Below are positions 1 through 8,362 of a DNA stretch of 64,000 nucleotides, piece after piece (the stretch's first letter is position 1; every line of letters begins with the position of its first letter). The stretch lies in NCBI GenBank assembly GCA_031285405.1, contig JAITWH010000013.1, positions 17,956 to 81,955 on the forward strand, in the 5' to 3' direction. Position numbers and translations under genes: made by a program. The notes beneath the pieces were generated by a model. That model saw only the letters and a list, made by a program, of their open reading frames with translations, did no database searches and was not told where the DNA came from. The DNA is from Alistipes sp. GTDB lineage: Bacteria > Bacteroidota > Bacteroidia > Bacteroidales > Rikenellaceae.

Positions 1-1137
1 AGCGAGGCCGAGCAGTACGGCGTCATTAAAGAGGAGCTTCTGGAGATAAAAGCCAAGTACGGCGACGCCCGCCGCACGGAGATAGTGTACAGCGCCGAGG
101 AGTTCAACCCCGAGGATTTCTACGCCGACGAGGAGATGGTGATCACCATTTCGAGGATGGGCTACATCAAGCGCACCCCCCTGACCGACTACCGCACCCA
201 GGCGAGGGGAGGCATCGGGGCGAAGGGTTCGGCGACGAGGGACGAGGACTTCATCGAACATCTGTACGTCGCCACGATGCACAACACCATGATGCTCTTC
301 ACCGAGAAGGGGAGGTGCTACTGGCTCAAGGTCTACAACATTCCCGAGGGGCCGCGCTCGGCAAAGGGGCGCGCGATTCAGAACCTGATTCAGATCGACC
401 CCGACGACAAGGTGAGGGCATACATCAACGTCAAGCGATTGGACGACAAGGAGTATGTCGACAACAACCACATCATAATGTGTACCCGCGAGGGGACGAT
501 CAAAAAGACGCTGCTTGAGGCATACTCGCGCCCGAGGCAGAACGGCGTCAACGCAATCACCATTCGCGAGAGCGACCAGCTCATCGAGGCCAAGTTGACG
601 AGCGGCAGCGCCGAGGTGATGATTGCCTCCAACGCCGGCAAGGCAATCCGCTTCAACGAAGCGACAGTCAGGCCGATAGGTCGCACGGGAGCAGGGGTGC
701 GCGGCATCTCGCTCGGGGCGGACGAAGAGGTGATAGGCATGATCTGCATGGAGCCCGAGGATGGCAAGGATGTGTTGGTGCTGAGCGAAAAGGGCTACGG
801 CAAGCGCACCGACCTCGACGAGTACCGCATCACCAACCGCGGCGGCAAGGGGGTCAAGACGATCAACGTCACCGAGAAGACGGGCGGCCTGATCTCCGTG
901 CAGTCGGTGAGCGACGACGACGACCTGATGATCATCAACAAGAGCGGCATCACGATTCGCACCGCCGTGTCGGGAATCAGGGTTGCGGGTCGCGCGACGC
1001 AGGGGGTTCGCATCATCAACCTGCGCGAGGGCGACGGCATCGCGTCGGTGGTGGCCGTGCCCCGCAACGACGAGGAGGAAGCCGCAGACTCCGCGGAGAC
1101 CGAAACCGGCGGCGAAACGACGGTCAATGAAAATTAA
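1..1137 (+). CDS. gyrA: DNA gyrase subunit A, C-terminal part (5' end outside window)
   Basis: The reading frame is open from base 1, so the listed start at 85 (a GTG) is not the real start and the gene begins upstream of the window. The visible part is the C-terminal beta-pinwheel of GyrA, which wraps DNA and lets the A2B2 enzyme introduce negative supercoils. Repeated blades are visible, for example 'GYIKRTPLTDYR' and 'GYGKRTDLDEYR'. The GyrA-box position reads QARGGIG, a degenerate form, and a later blade carries TNRGGKG. The order of blades and motifs such as 'MHNTMMLFTEKGRCYWLKVY' match Bacteroidetes GyrA. The last ~25 residues are an acidic tail (DEEEAADSAETETGG), as is common in this subunit. 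The stop lies in AT-rich sequence resembling the TTAAGAA 7-mer family described elsewhere in the window. Confidence 0.96.
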   Translation, partial: SEAEQYGVIKEELLEIKAKYGDARRTEIVYSAEEFNPEDFYADEEMVITISRMGYIKRTPLTDYRTQARGGIGAKGSATRDEDFIEHLYVATMHNTMMLFTEKGRCYWLKVYNIPEGPRSAKGRAIQNLIQIDPDDKVRAYINVKRLDDKEYVDNNHIIMCTREGTIKKTLLEAYSRPRQNGVNAITIRESDQLIEAKLTSGSAEVMIASNAGKAIRFNEATVRPIGRTGAGVRGISLGADEEVIGMICMEPEDGKDVLVLSEKGYGKRTDLDEYRITNRGGKGVKTINVTEKTGGLISVQSVSDDDDLMIINKSGITIRTAVSGIRVAGRATQGVRIINLREGDGIASVVAVPRNDEEEAADSAETETGGETTVNEN

Positions 1138-1172
1138 GGGCTAAAAATTAAGAACTATTCGGAACTTATTAA

Positions 1173-1180
1173 TAACTTTG
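1173..1180 (+). promoter_or_regulatory. Putative -7 promoter element (TAACTTTG)
   Basis: TAACTTTG fits the Bacteroidetes -7 consensus TAnnTTTG and lies about 57 bases before the start of the TPR protein. No clear TTTG -33 element is seen, so the call rests on the -7 box and position. Confidence 0.5.
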
Positions 1181-1236
1181 ACCGATAATTAAAACAGCGA
1201 ATTTAGACAAACTGACAATAAAAAACCTCTGAAACC

Positions 1237-2547
1237 ATGAAAAAACTCGTTTTAACTCTTCTGGGCGCAGCTTTGATGGCCGGTTCGGCATCGGCCCAGG
1301 TCGCCGTTGCCAAGGTCGACGTCGCCAAGCTTCGCTCCGCCATCACCAAAGCCGAAGGCGATTCAGCCGACCCCAAGAAGGGCGCAAAAGCCGCCGCATG
1401 GGTGTCGCTGGGTGACGCCTACGTCGATTCCGAAGCCAAAATGGTCGACGGACTCTACGCCGGCATGCCCGAAAACATGCTCACGATCGCCTTTGGCGAG
1501 GGAGCTCCCGCCGAGCAGACGGTGGGCGGTCAGGCCTACAAGGTCTACACCTATGAAAATGTCAAGGTCTACGCGGCCGGCGGAACAGTTTCGTTTTGGA
1601 CCCCCACCACCGTGGTCGATCCCGCCGCGCTGAGCAAGGCCTACGACGCCTATGACAAGGCCTACACGATGGACGCCAAGAGCGCCAAAAAGGTGGGTGC
1701 GGGGATGGACAACATTCACGCCCGCGGATTTGAGAACGGCAGCGCCTACTACTCGTTGGGCGAGTTCGTCAAGTCGGCCGACAACTTCCGCATGGCCTAT
1801 CGCGCCAGCGCACACGCCACCGCCGCGGCAGTCGACACGATGTCGCTCTACTACGCAGGTATGGCAGCAGCCAACGGCGAAGACTACGCCGCCGCAAAGA
1901 GCGACCTCGATCAGGCGCTCAACATGGGCTACGAGCACGACGGGGAGACCTACTACATGAAGTTCCTCGCGCAGTACAACCTCGGCGAAAAGGAGAGCTC
2001 GCTCGCAACCCTTCAGCAGGGCCTCGCACGCTTCCCGGGCAACGAGAACATCATCGACATGATGGTGCGCTACTACGCCGAGAACGACGGCGACGTCACC
2101 TCGATCATCCCCATCGTCGAGGCCGCCATCGCGCAGAACCCCACCAACCCCAGCCTCTATCAGGGTCTGGCGAGGGTGTACGACAAGTTGGGCCAGAGCG
2201 ACGACGCCATCGCTACCATCCGCAAGGTGGTCGAGTTGACTCCCGAGGACTTCCTGTCGAACTATCTTGAGGGGTACTTCATTGTTAAGAAGGGTGACGC
2301 CGAGGCGCAGGCTCTGGGCTCGAAGTCGTTTACCAACGCGGGTGAGTATCAGGCTGCTCTGGCCGGTGTGAACAATGTGTTCAGGGAGGCTGTCGCGCCG
2401 CTCGAAAAGGCCTACGAGATCAACCCCGAACAGCTGGCCACCGTCGAGCTGCTCAAGAACCTCACCTTCCGTCTGCGCGAAGAGCCGGGAATGGGCGAAA
2501 AGTACGAAAAGTACAACACCCTTTACAGCTCGATGCCCGCTAACTGA
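1237..2547 (+). CDS. Secreted tetratricopeptide-repeat protein
   Basis: A 436-residue protein with a clear signal peptide (MKKLVLTLLGAALMAGSASA, probable cleavage before Q21), so it is exported to the periplasm or beyond. From about residue 145 to the end it consists of helical pairs with TPR character, for example 'SLYQGLARVYDKLGQSDDAIATIRKVVELTPED' spread over two helices. TPRs mediate protein-protein contact and no catalytic motif is visible. The N-terminal ~120 residues are not recognisable as TPR. It is monocistronic: gyrA ends 99 bases upstream and a repeat array plus terminator follows. The function is not known from sequence; a scaffold for envelope complexes is the usual inference for this kind of Bacteroidetes protein. 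Confidence 0.85.
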   Translation: MKKLVLTLLGAALMAGSASAQVAVAKVDVAKLRSAITKAEGDSADPKKGAKAAAWVSLGDAYVDSEAKMVDGLYAGMPENMLTIAFGEGAPAEQTVGGQAYKVYTYENVKVYAAGGTVSFWTPTTVVDPAALSKAYDAYDKAYTMDAKSAKKVGAGMDNIHARGFENGSAYYSLGEFVKSADNFRMAYRASAHATAAAVDTMSLYYAGMAAANGEDYAAAKSDLDQALNMGYEHDGETYYMKFLAQYNLGEKESSLATLQQGLARFPGNENIIDMMVRYYAENDGDVTSIIPIVEAAIAQNPTNPSLYQGLARVYDKLGQSDDAIATIRKVVELTPEDFLSNYLEGYFIVKKGDAEAQALGSKSFTNAGEYQAALAGVNNVFREAVAPLEKAYEINPEQLATVELLKNLTFRLREEPGMGEKYEKYNTLYSSMPAN

Positions 2548-2589
2548 GTCGGCGGCAACGGCCGCAGCGATTTTTAGCTACGCGGCACT

Positions 2590-2697
2590 TTGTGTGTTAC
2601 ATAAGTAACACATTTAGCAAAGTGTTACATATGCGACACTTTTTAAGAAACGTTACATAAGAGACACTTTTAGCAAAGTGTGACATATGCGACACAA
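2590..2697 (+). repeat. Four imperfect ~29-bp repeats with palindromic GTGTTACATA cores
   Basis: Between the TPR gene stop and its terminator lie four consecutive units, each containing a variant of GTGT(T/G)ACATA(A/T)GNGACAC followed by TTTAGCAAA or TTTTAAGAAA. Each unit is itself an imperfect inverted repeat (GTGT...ACAC or TGTTAC...GTAACA). Unit spacing is about 29 bases. There is no ORF here. The array could be operator sites or RNA hairpins. A GGCGGCAACGGCCGCA...AGCTACGCGG motif just before it recurs at 16.87 kb. Confidence 0.6.
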
Positions 2698-2701
2698 ACA
2701 G

Positions 2702-2737
2702 AGAGGCGACCTTTTTCGGGCCGCCTCTGTTTTTTTG
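2702..2737 (+). terminator. Rho-independent terminator
   Basis: A stem AGAGGCG/CGCCTCT with a 13-base loop is followed by seven T residues. It ends the TPR-protein transcript. Confidence 0.75.
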
Positions 2738-2790
2738 AAAAAATTAATCCGCCCGTGCGAAATAAAAATCGTAAATCCAACAATTATTCG

Positions 2791-2798
2791 TATATTTG
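2791..2798 (+). promoter_or_regulatory. Putative -7 promoter element (TATATTTG)
   Basis: TATATTTG matches TAnnTTTG and is 63 bases upstream of the Tat-exported isomerase-like gene. A good -33 TTTG is not evident. Confidence 0.5.
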
Positions 2799-2861
2799 AC
2801 GGAGGTCGGTTCGGCCGCAGCCCGCAAAGAGCCGACACAATAAAACCTAAAACTAACCGCT

Positions 2862-3878
2862 ATGAAACTTTCCCGACGCTCTTTCCTGGCAGCATCGGCT
2901 GCAGGGGTGGCAGGCGCTGTCCTGCCCGAATTCACAAAGGCCGCATCGTTTACCGACGCCCTACATGCCCCCATTGCGCAGTCGCCCGCCGCGGCGGGCG
3001 GCGGGGCAAAAAACCAAGGAGTCAAAGGTCGCCCGAAGCTCTGTCTGTCGACATACAGCCTTCAGAACTTCGCCAACGAACCCGACGGCATCGAACGGGT
3101 GATCCTCGCCGCCGCCGACATCGGGGTCGAGGCGGTCGACGTCCTACATCGCAGCATGTACACCGAGGACAACGACTACATCCACAACATCAAGCAGATG
3201 GCCTACATGAACGGGGTGGCGCTGGCGTGCCTGTCGATTCATCAGGATTTCGTCGATCCCGACCCCGCGCAGCGCCAACGCATGGTCGACCACACGATTC
3301 GTTGCATCGAGCTGGCCTACAAGATGGGCATTCCGGCCATCCGCCTCAACTCCGGAAGTTGGGGCACGGCGGGGCAGGGGGCGTCGTATCGCGATCGAGT
3401 GAACGAAACTCCCATCGCCGGCTACACGAATGACGACGGCTTCGGGTGGATTCAAGAGTGCATCTACAAGTGCATCCCCACCTGCGAGCAGACGGGCATC
3501 ACGATGGCGCTGGAGAATCATTGGGGGCTGTCGGCGCTGCCCGAGGGGATGTGGCGCATCAAGAACAGCGTCAAGTCGCGGTGGCTGAAGTTTCTGTTAG
3601 ACACCGGCAACTTTCTCGAAGAGCCCTACGACAAGATCGCCTCCATTCTGCCCGAGTGCGCGTTTCTGTCGTGCAAGACCTATCAGGGCGGCGGCAACTG
3701 GTATGAGCTCGACTTGGACTACGACCGCATCTTCCGCATGTTCCACGAGGTCGGCTTCCGCGGATACATCACGCTGGAGTTCGAGGGCAAGGCCGACCGC
3801 ATGGCGTCGTCCATAGAGAGTCTCTCGATGTTCAAGAGGTATATCGACAAGTACTATGTCGATACTGTGATTAAGTAG
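2862..3878 (+). CDS. Tat-exported sugar phosphate isomerase/epimerase-like TIM-barrel protein
   Basis: A 338-residue protein of the xylose-isomerase-like TIM-barrel family (AP endonuclease 2 fold). The N-terminus MKLSRRSFLAAS carries a twin-arginine motif followed by an Ala-rich hydrophobic stretch, so export by the Tat pathway is likely. Barrel strands and metal-site acids are visible: 'MALENHWG' (Glu), 'LLDTGNF' (Asp) and 'ITLEFEGKA' (Glu). The usual HxKD-type strand reads 'LSCKTYQGG', so one common His ligand is not at its expected place. The substrate cannot be named; periplasmic members of this family act on sugars or sugar acids. The gene stands alone, with a TAnnTTTG box upstream and a perfect 42-base palindrome at its 3' end facing polA. 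Confidence 0.82.
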   Translation: MKLSRRSFLAASAAGVAGAVLPEFTKAASFTDALHAPIAQSPAAAGGGAKNQGVKGRPKLCLSTYSLQNFANEPDGIERVILAAADIGVEAVDVLHRSMYTEDNDYIHNIKQMAYMNGVALACLSIHQDFVDPDPAQRQRMVDHTIRCIELAYKMGIPAIRLNSGSWGTAGQGASYRDRVNETPIAGYTNDDGFGWIQECIYKCIPTCEQTGITMALENHWGLSALPEGMWRIKNSVKSRWLKFLLDTGNFLEEPYDKIASILPECAFLSCKTYQGGGNWYELDLDYDRIFRMFHEVGFRGYITLEFEGKADRMASSIESLSMFKRYIDKYYVDTVIK

Positions 3879-3898
3879 GTGTGTTATGTCGCGGATGT

Positions 3899-3940
3899 TA
3901 TAACTAAGACTTTAGTTATATAACTAAAGTCTTAGTTATA
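3899..3940. repeat. Perfect 42-bp palindrome between convergent genes
   Basis: Bases 3899-3940 equal their own reverse complement (half-site TATAACTAAGACTTTAGTTAT). It lies between the stop of the isomerase-like gene and the stop of polA, where a bidirectional terminator would be expected, but it lacks a G/C stem and T tract. A sibling with five mismatches in 42 lies at 37000-37041, also between convergent genes. Confidence 0.9.
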
Positions 3941-3945
3941 GGTAG

Positions 3946-6900
3946 TCAATGTGCGTCCAACCAGTTGTCGCCTGTGCCGTAGTCGACGAGCAGATCGACG
4001 TCGAGTGAGGCGGCACCCTCCATCGAGGCGACGACCAACGCCGCGACAGCCTCCTGCTCGCTGCGCAGGGTGTCGACCACAACTTCGTCGTGCACCTGAA
4101 GGATCATGCGCGAGTGCAGCCCTTGTGTGCGCAACTCTCTCTGTATGCGGATCATGGCGATCTTCATGATGTCGGCGGCGCCACCCTGAATTGGGGCGTT
4201 GATGGCGTTGCGCTCGGCGAGTCCGCGTGCCGTGGCGTTGCGCGAATTGATGTCGGGCAGGGTGCGGCGGCGTCCGAAGATCGTCTCGACGTAGCCGTTG
4301 TCGCGCGCCTCGGCCACCACCCGTTCCATGTAGTCGCGCACGCCCGGGTAGGAGCGGAAGTAGCCCTCGATGATGTCGGCCGCCTCGCCGCGCGGAATGC
4401 CGAGTCGTTGCGCCAGTCCGAATGCCGAGATGCCGTAGATGATTCCGAAGTTGGCAGTCTTGGCGCGACGCCTCTGCTCGGAGGTGACCTCGGCGAGCGA
4501 GACCCCGAAGATGCGTGCGGCGGTGGCGCGATGAATGTCTTCGCCCGCGCGGAACGCCTCGATCATCGCGGGGTCTTTCGAGAGGTGGGCCATCAGTCGC
4601 AGCTCGACCTGCGAGTAGTCGGCCGAGAGTAACAGATGATTGGAGTCGGAGGCGACGAAGGCGCGGCGGATCGTGCGTCCCTGCTCCTCGCGAATGGGGA
4701 TGTTCTGGAGGTTGGGCCCTGTGGACGATAGGCGTCCGGTGGCAGTGACCGCCTGATTATAAGATGTGTGGATGCGACCGGTGACGGGGTTGACCAGCTC
4801 GGGCAGCGCCTCGACGTAGGTCGACAGCAGCTTCTTGACGCCGCGGTATTCCAACACGAGGCCGATGACGGGGTGGCGGCCGGCGAGCCCTTGGAGCGTC
4901 TCCTCGTCGGTGCTGTATTGGCGCGTCTTGGTCATGCGGGGTTTGTCGCCCGCGAGACGCATCTTTGCGAAGAGCACCTCGCCCAACTGTTTTGCAGAGT
5001 TGACGTTGAGGGTCGGGTCGGCGGTCTGTTCGCGGATTTGTGCTTCTAACTCTTCGAGTCTGGTCGAGAGCTCTTTCGAGTAGTCGGCGAGAATCTGCGT
5101 GTCTATTCGCACACCCTCGCGCTCCATTGCTCCCAGCACCTCGATTAGGGGCTCCTCGATGTCGAGGTATAGCTTTTCGAGATTTTGTTCCTGTATCTTC
5201 GGCCACAGCGCATGCTTCAGTCGCAGCGTCACGTCGGCATCCTCGGCGGCGTACTCGGCCACGCGGTCGGGCGGCACCATGTCCATCGTGATGAGTCGCG
5301 CGCCGCTGCCGATGAGGGTCGAGATGGGGATCGGGTCGTAGTTCAAGTGTTTGTTGGCCAAGTGATTCATGCCGTGGCGCGACTCGGGGTCTAACAGGTA
5401 GTCGAGTAGCATCGTGTCGTAGCGGCGGCCCTTTATTTCAATCTTCGTCTTGGTCGTTGCCGATGTTTTTGCTCCCTCAACTGTAAATGTTTCTATCACT
5501 TCAGGACTGATAGATGAGCCGGGACGCACCTGCTTAATCGCCGTGGCCGTTGCCACGAACTCCTCGTCGAACTTCAGATTCTGACCTATCTTGGCGATGT
5601 TCGGGTTCTCGAACAGGGGTCGCAGGATGGCGAGCCGTTCGGCCTGAGTCTCGGGGGTGAGCGGAATCCAGAACGCGCGCCCGGGCTCGGCGCACATTGA
5701 GATGCCTATCATGCGGTCGCGGAAGGGGTCGTAGCCCGTGGTCTCGGTGTCCCATGCGAACTCGGGGTGTTTCTCGAACTCCTTGACGAGGGCTCGCAGT
5801 TCGTCGGGGTCGGCGATGGTGCGATAGTCGTGCGGGGTGGTGGCGAGGGTGTCGAGGGTCGGGGCGGATGAGAAGAGGTCGGGTTGCGATTCTGTTGTGG
5901 GGAGCTCGTCTGTTGCCGGCTCGTCGAACAGGGATTGCTGACCGGAGTTGCGACGTGCCTCATTGCGAGTGTCGAAACCAATTGGTTCAAAGCTCTGCGC
6001 GGCTGAAATCGCTATGTTCCTTGTCGCCTGGGTTGCTTTGTCTATCGGTTCCTTAATGTCGGCGACGTTGAATTCTGGTCGCGCTCCGGCGGCGGCGGTG
6101 CCGCGGCAGAGTATCGCCGAGTTGAAGGGCGAGCGGCTGTCGGAGGCCATTTCGCGCAGGAACATGTTGAACCCCAGCTCGGTGTAGATTTCGCGCAGGG
6201 CGGGGCAGTCGGGGTCGGCCATCTCAAGGGCCGCGGGCTCGAAGTCGACAGGCACGGCGGTGTCGATCGTCACTAATCGCTTGGCCAACAGCAGCTGCTC
6301 GCGGTTCGCCACGATATTGTCGCGCGTGCGGCCGGTCAAAGAGTCGACGTTCGCAAGGATATTCTCCACAGTGCCGAACTGGCAGACAAGTTTCGTCGCC
6401 CCCTTCTCGCCGATGCCCGGCACCCCGGGCACGTTGTCCGACGCGTCGCCCCACAGCGCCAAAATGTCTATCACGAGTCGCGGGTCGTCGATGCCGTACT
6501 GCGCGCGGATCGCCTCGCGGTCGACAATCTCGACCCCGTCGCCGCTCTTGCGCTGCTTGTAGATCAGCGACCGGTCGGTCACCAACTGTCCGTAGTCCTT
6601 GTCGGGCGTCACCATGAAGGTGGTGAACCCCTCGGCCGCCGCCTTCACCGACAGCGTGCCGATCACGTCGTCGGCCTCCCAGCCCGCAACCTCGACTGCG
6701 GGGATGCGCATCGCCTCAAGTATGCGTTTGATGTAGGGCACCGAGGCGACGATGTCCTCGGGTGTGGCGGAGCGGTTGGCCTTATATAAAGGGTATAGCT
6801 CGTGGCGAAAGTTGCCGCCGCGGGGGTCGAACGCAACGCCCAAGTGGCGCGGCCGCTCGCGCACGATGATGTCGCGCAGAAATTTGGTGAAGCCGAACAC

Positions 6901-7005
6901 CGCCGAGGTATTCACCCCCGCCGAGTTGCGCATCGGCCGCCCGAGGAACGCGTAGTAGGCCCTGAAGATCAGGGCGTAGGCGTCTAATAGAAAAAGTTTT
7001 TCCAT
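3946..7005 (-). CDS. polA: DNA polymerase I
   Basis: A 1019-residue protein with all three Pol I domains. The N-terminal 5'-3' exonuclease (about 1-300) starts MEKLFLLDAYALIFRAYYAF and has a 'GVPGIGEKGATKL' helix-hairpin-helix. The 3'-5' exonuclease (about 395-590) keeps its acidic residues ('FAWDTETTGYD', 'NLKFD', 'YAAEDADVTLRL'), so proofreading is predicted active. The polymerase domain (about 640-1019) has motif A 'LLSADYSQVELRLMAH', motif B 'RRRAKTANFGIIYG' and motif C 'LQVHDEVV'. It is longer than the usual ~930 residues because of a Ser/Thr/Pro/Gln-rich linker at about 302-395 and an extra ~35 residues at about 487-517 inside the exonuclease domain. Both insertions are AT-richer than the rest. 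A 7-mer foldback element separates it from the upstream gene. Confidence 0.97.
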   Translation of the reverse strand: MEKLFLLDAYALIFRAYYAFLGRPMRNSAGVNTSAVFGFTKFLRDIIVRERPRHLGVAFDPRGGNFRHELYPLYKANRSATPEDIVASVPYIKRILEAMRIPAVEVAGWEADDVIGTLSVKAAAEGFTTFMVTPDKDYGQLVTDRSLIYKQRKSGDGVEIVDREAIRAQYGIDDPRLVIDILALWGDASDNVPGVPGIGEKGATKLVCQFGTVENILANVDSLTGRTRDNIVANREQLLLAKRLVTIDTAVPVDFEPAALEMADPDCPALREIYTELGFNMFLREMASDSRSPFNSAILCRGTAAAGARPEFNVADIKEPIDKATQATRNIAISAAQSFEPIGFDTRNEARRNSGQQSLFDEPATDELPTTESQPDLFSSAPTLDTLATTPHDYRTIADPDELRALVKEFEKHPEFAWDTETTGYDPFRDRMIGISMCAEPGRAFWIPLTPETQAERLAILRPLFENPNIAKIGQNLKFDEEFVATATAIKQVRPGSSISPEVIETFTVEGAKTSATTKTKIEIKGRRYDTMLLDYLLDPESRHGMNHLANKHLNYDPIPISTLIGSGARLITMDMVPPDRVAEYAAEDADVTLRLKHALWPKIQEQNLEKLYLDIEEPLIEVLGAMEREGVRIDTQILADYSKELSTRLEELEAQIREQTADPTLNVNSAKQLGEVLFAKMRLAGDKPRMTKTRQYSTDEETLQGLAGRHPVIGLVLEYRGVKKLLSTYVEALPELVNPVTGRIHTSYNQAVTATGRLSSTGPNLQNIPIREEQGRTIRRAFVASDSNHLLLSADYSQVELRLMAHLSKDPAMIEAFRAGEDIHRATAARIFGVSLAEVTSEQRRRAKTANFGIIYGISAFGLAQRLGIPRGEAADIIEGYFRSYPGVRDYMERVVAEARDNGYVETIFGRRRTLPDINSRNATARGLAERNAINAPIQGGAADIMKIAMIRIQRELRTQGLHSRMILQVHDEVVVDTLRSEQEAVAALVVASMEGAASLDVDLLVDYGTGDNWLDAH

Positions 7006-7016
7006 AAAACTTTTTT

Positions 7017-7155
7017 AATTGAAAATTGAAAGTGGAAAATTGAAAATGAGGCTGACGCAACACTAAGCTACGCAGTATTATATTTTGCGTAGCCAAAATT
7101 TCGCGTAGCACATTTTCAATTTTCCATTTTCAATTTTCCACTTTTAATTATCAAT
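7017..7155. repeat. Foldback element, TTGAAAA 7-mer arms
   Basis: The left arm is tandem 7-mers (TTGAAAA, TTGAAAG, TGGAAAA, TTGAAAA). The core contains GCTGACGCA and the hairpin GCTACGCA...TTGCGTAGC, then another GCGTAGC. The right arm is the reverse-complement 7-mer series. It fills the gap between polA and the gene upstream of it. No ORF is present. Confidence 0.85.
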
Positions 7156-7184
7156 TCAGCAAATGACGCGTCATTTGTCAAATG

Positions 7185-8312
7185 TCAAGACTCCTGCGAT
7201 GCGCGTCGATTCTGTTCGTAGTACTCATGCCAATTCATATCCATCGACCGCACGAACTTCAGGCCGGTTGCTCCCGCCGCTTCGAGTCTCTCCTTTATGC
7301 TTTTGTGGCAGAACCACCAACCCAAGGCGTGGAAGTCGATCTCGAAGATAAGGCGTTCGGCCTCAGGCGTTTTGGCCATCACTCCCGAACGGAACGAGAG
7401 GTAAGCGATATCTTCGAGACCGCTGGTCGAATCGCCGTGATAGACGATGCCCTTCGACCCTTCGATGAGTTTCAGATGATCCTTGTCGATGAATTTATAG
7501 GCGGGAACCGACAGATAGTAGTAGGTCAGCAACTCTTTGCCCGTGTCGACATAGCACTCTCCTCCGATGGAGGGGCCTTTGATGCCTTTGACCCACTGCG
7601 GGATCGCATCGGTCAGCGCCTCGCGCACCCGCTCGCTGATGAACATGCTGCCGGAACGTTCGCGGAAAATATCGGTGAAACGAAACTCTTTGTGGTCTTT
7701 ATATATCTGTTTGTGGGGTGTCCAGACTATCAGGTCGTCCTTCTCTCCTGTCGCTCCGATTCCGGGGTTTACAATCACGTCGCCATCGAGCCCTCGTTCG
7801 ATCAGCATGGCGTAGTAATCCTCGTCGTACTCGGAGTATTTGAGGCCTGTCTCGACGGTCGGGGCGACGGCTTTGGGCTTTGGTGCGGCGGCGGCTTTCT
7901 TGGGCTTTTCGGGTACAATGCCCATCGCCGCGTTGTATTGTTTCACCCGCTTGCGAGCCTCGGCGGGGGCTTTGCTGAAGAGGAATTGAGAGAGCAAATC
8001 CTCCACCTTGTCGGGGAAACGGCTCAGCACCGCGTATTGAATCAGATTCATCGGCACCATCGCCAAGGCGAACGTGCCATTGCCGTTGCCTGCGTGGAAC
8101 GTATATCGGTAGAGGTTGGCGCGATCGTTTTCGAGGATATCCGCGAGGAGGTTGTCGTCCGCTCCCGTCGCTTTTCGGAAGAAGTCGAGATGCTTGTCTA
8201 TATGCTCCTCATAATCCGCGAGGGGGTATTTGTCGAACTTCACGCCGTCGGTCTTCAGCTCCTCGATAATTTGTAGAAGTGTCGGTTTTTGGAACAGATC
8301 TTTTGCCGTCAT
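7185..8312 (-). CDS. Conserved hypothetical protein, weakly Imm11/DUF1629-like
   Basis: A 375-residue cytosolic-looking protein without signal peptide or membrane segment. Residues ~1-130 are helical and unrecognised. A Lys/Ala/Pro linker (PKKAAAAPKPKAVAP) at about 135-155 separates a C-terminal domain. That domain has two features reminiscent of the Imm11 (DUF1629) immunity-protein fold: 'SMFISERVREAL' and the closing 'CHKSIKERLEAAGATGLKF', where family members typically have a 'Ser-ERxxELL...GLTGxxF' pattern. This is pattern memory, not a search result, so the assignment is tentative. No toxin gene is adjacent; the neighbours are polA and queD. It could equally be an unrelated two-domain protein. 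Confidence 0.55.
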   Translation of the reverse strand: MTAKDLFQKPTLLQIIEELKTDGVKFDKYPLADYEEHIDKHLDFFRKATGADDNLLADILENDRANLYRYTFHAGNGNGTFALAMVPMNLIQYAVLSRFPDKVEDLLSQFLFSKAPAEARKRVKQYNAAMGIVPEKPKKAAAAPKPKAVAPTVETGLKYSEYDEDYYAMLIERGLDGDVIVNPGIGATGEKDDLIVWTPHKQIYKDHKEFRFTDIFRERSGSMFISERVREALTDAIPQWVKGIKGPSIGGECYVDTGKELLTYYYLSVPAYKFIDKDHLKLIEGSKGIVYHGDSTSGLEDIAYLSFRSGVMAKTPEAERLIFEIDFHALGWWFCHKSIKERLEAAGATGLKFVRSMDMNWHEYYEQNRRASQES

Positions 8313-8362
8313 TTTAATTTCATTTTAATTTCATTTTCTGCCCCCATGAGGCAGTTTTTAAG

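Noticed and set aside
6780-6800. TTATATAAAGGGTATA in polA as a copy of the ACCTTATATATAAGGT repeat
   Set aside because: It encodes the conserved 'ELYPLYKANR' motif of PolA, so the resemblance is explained by protein constraint.
7182-8276. 364-residue plus-strand ORF opposite the Imm11-like gene
   Set aside because: The minus-strand frame has natural codon use and a sensible protein; this one does not.
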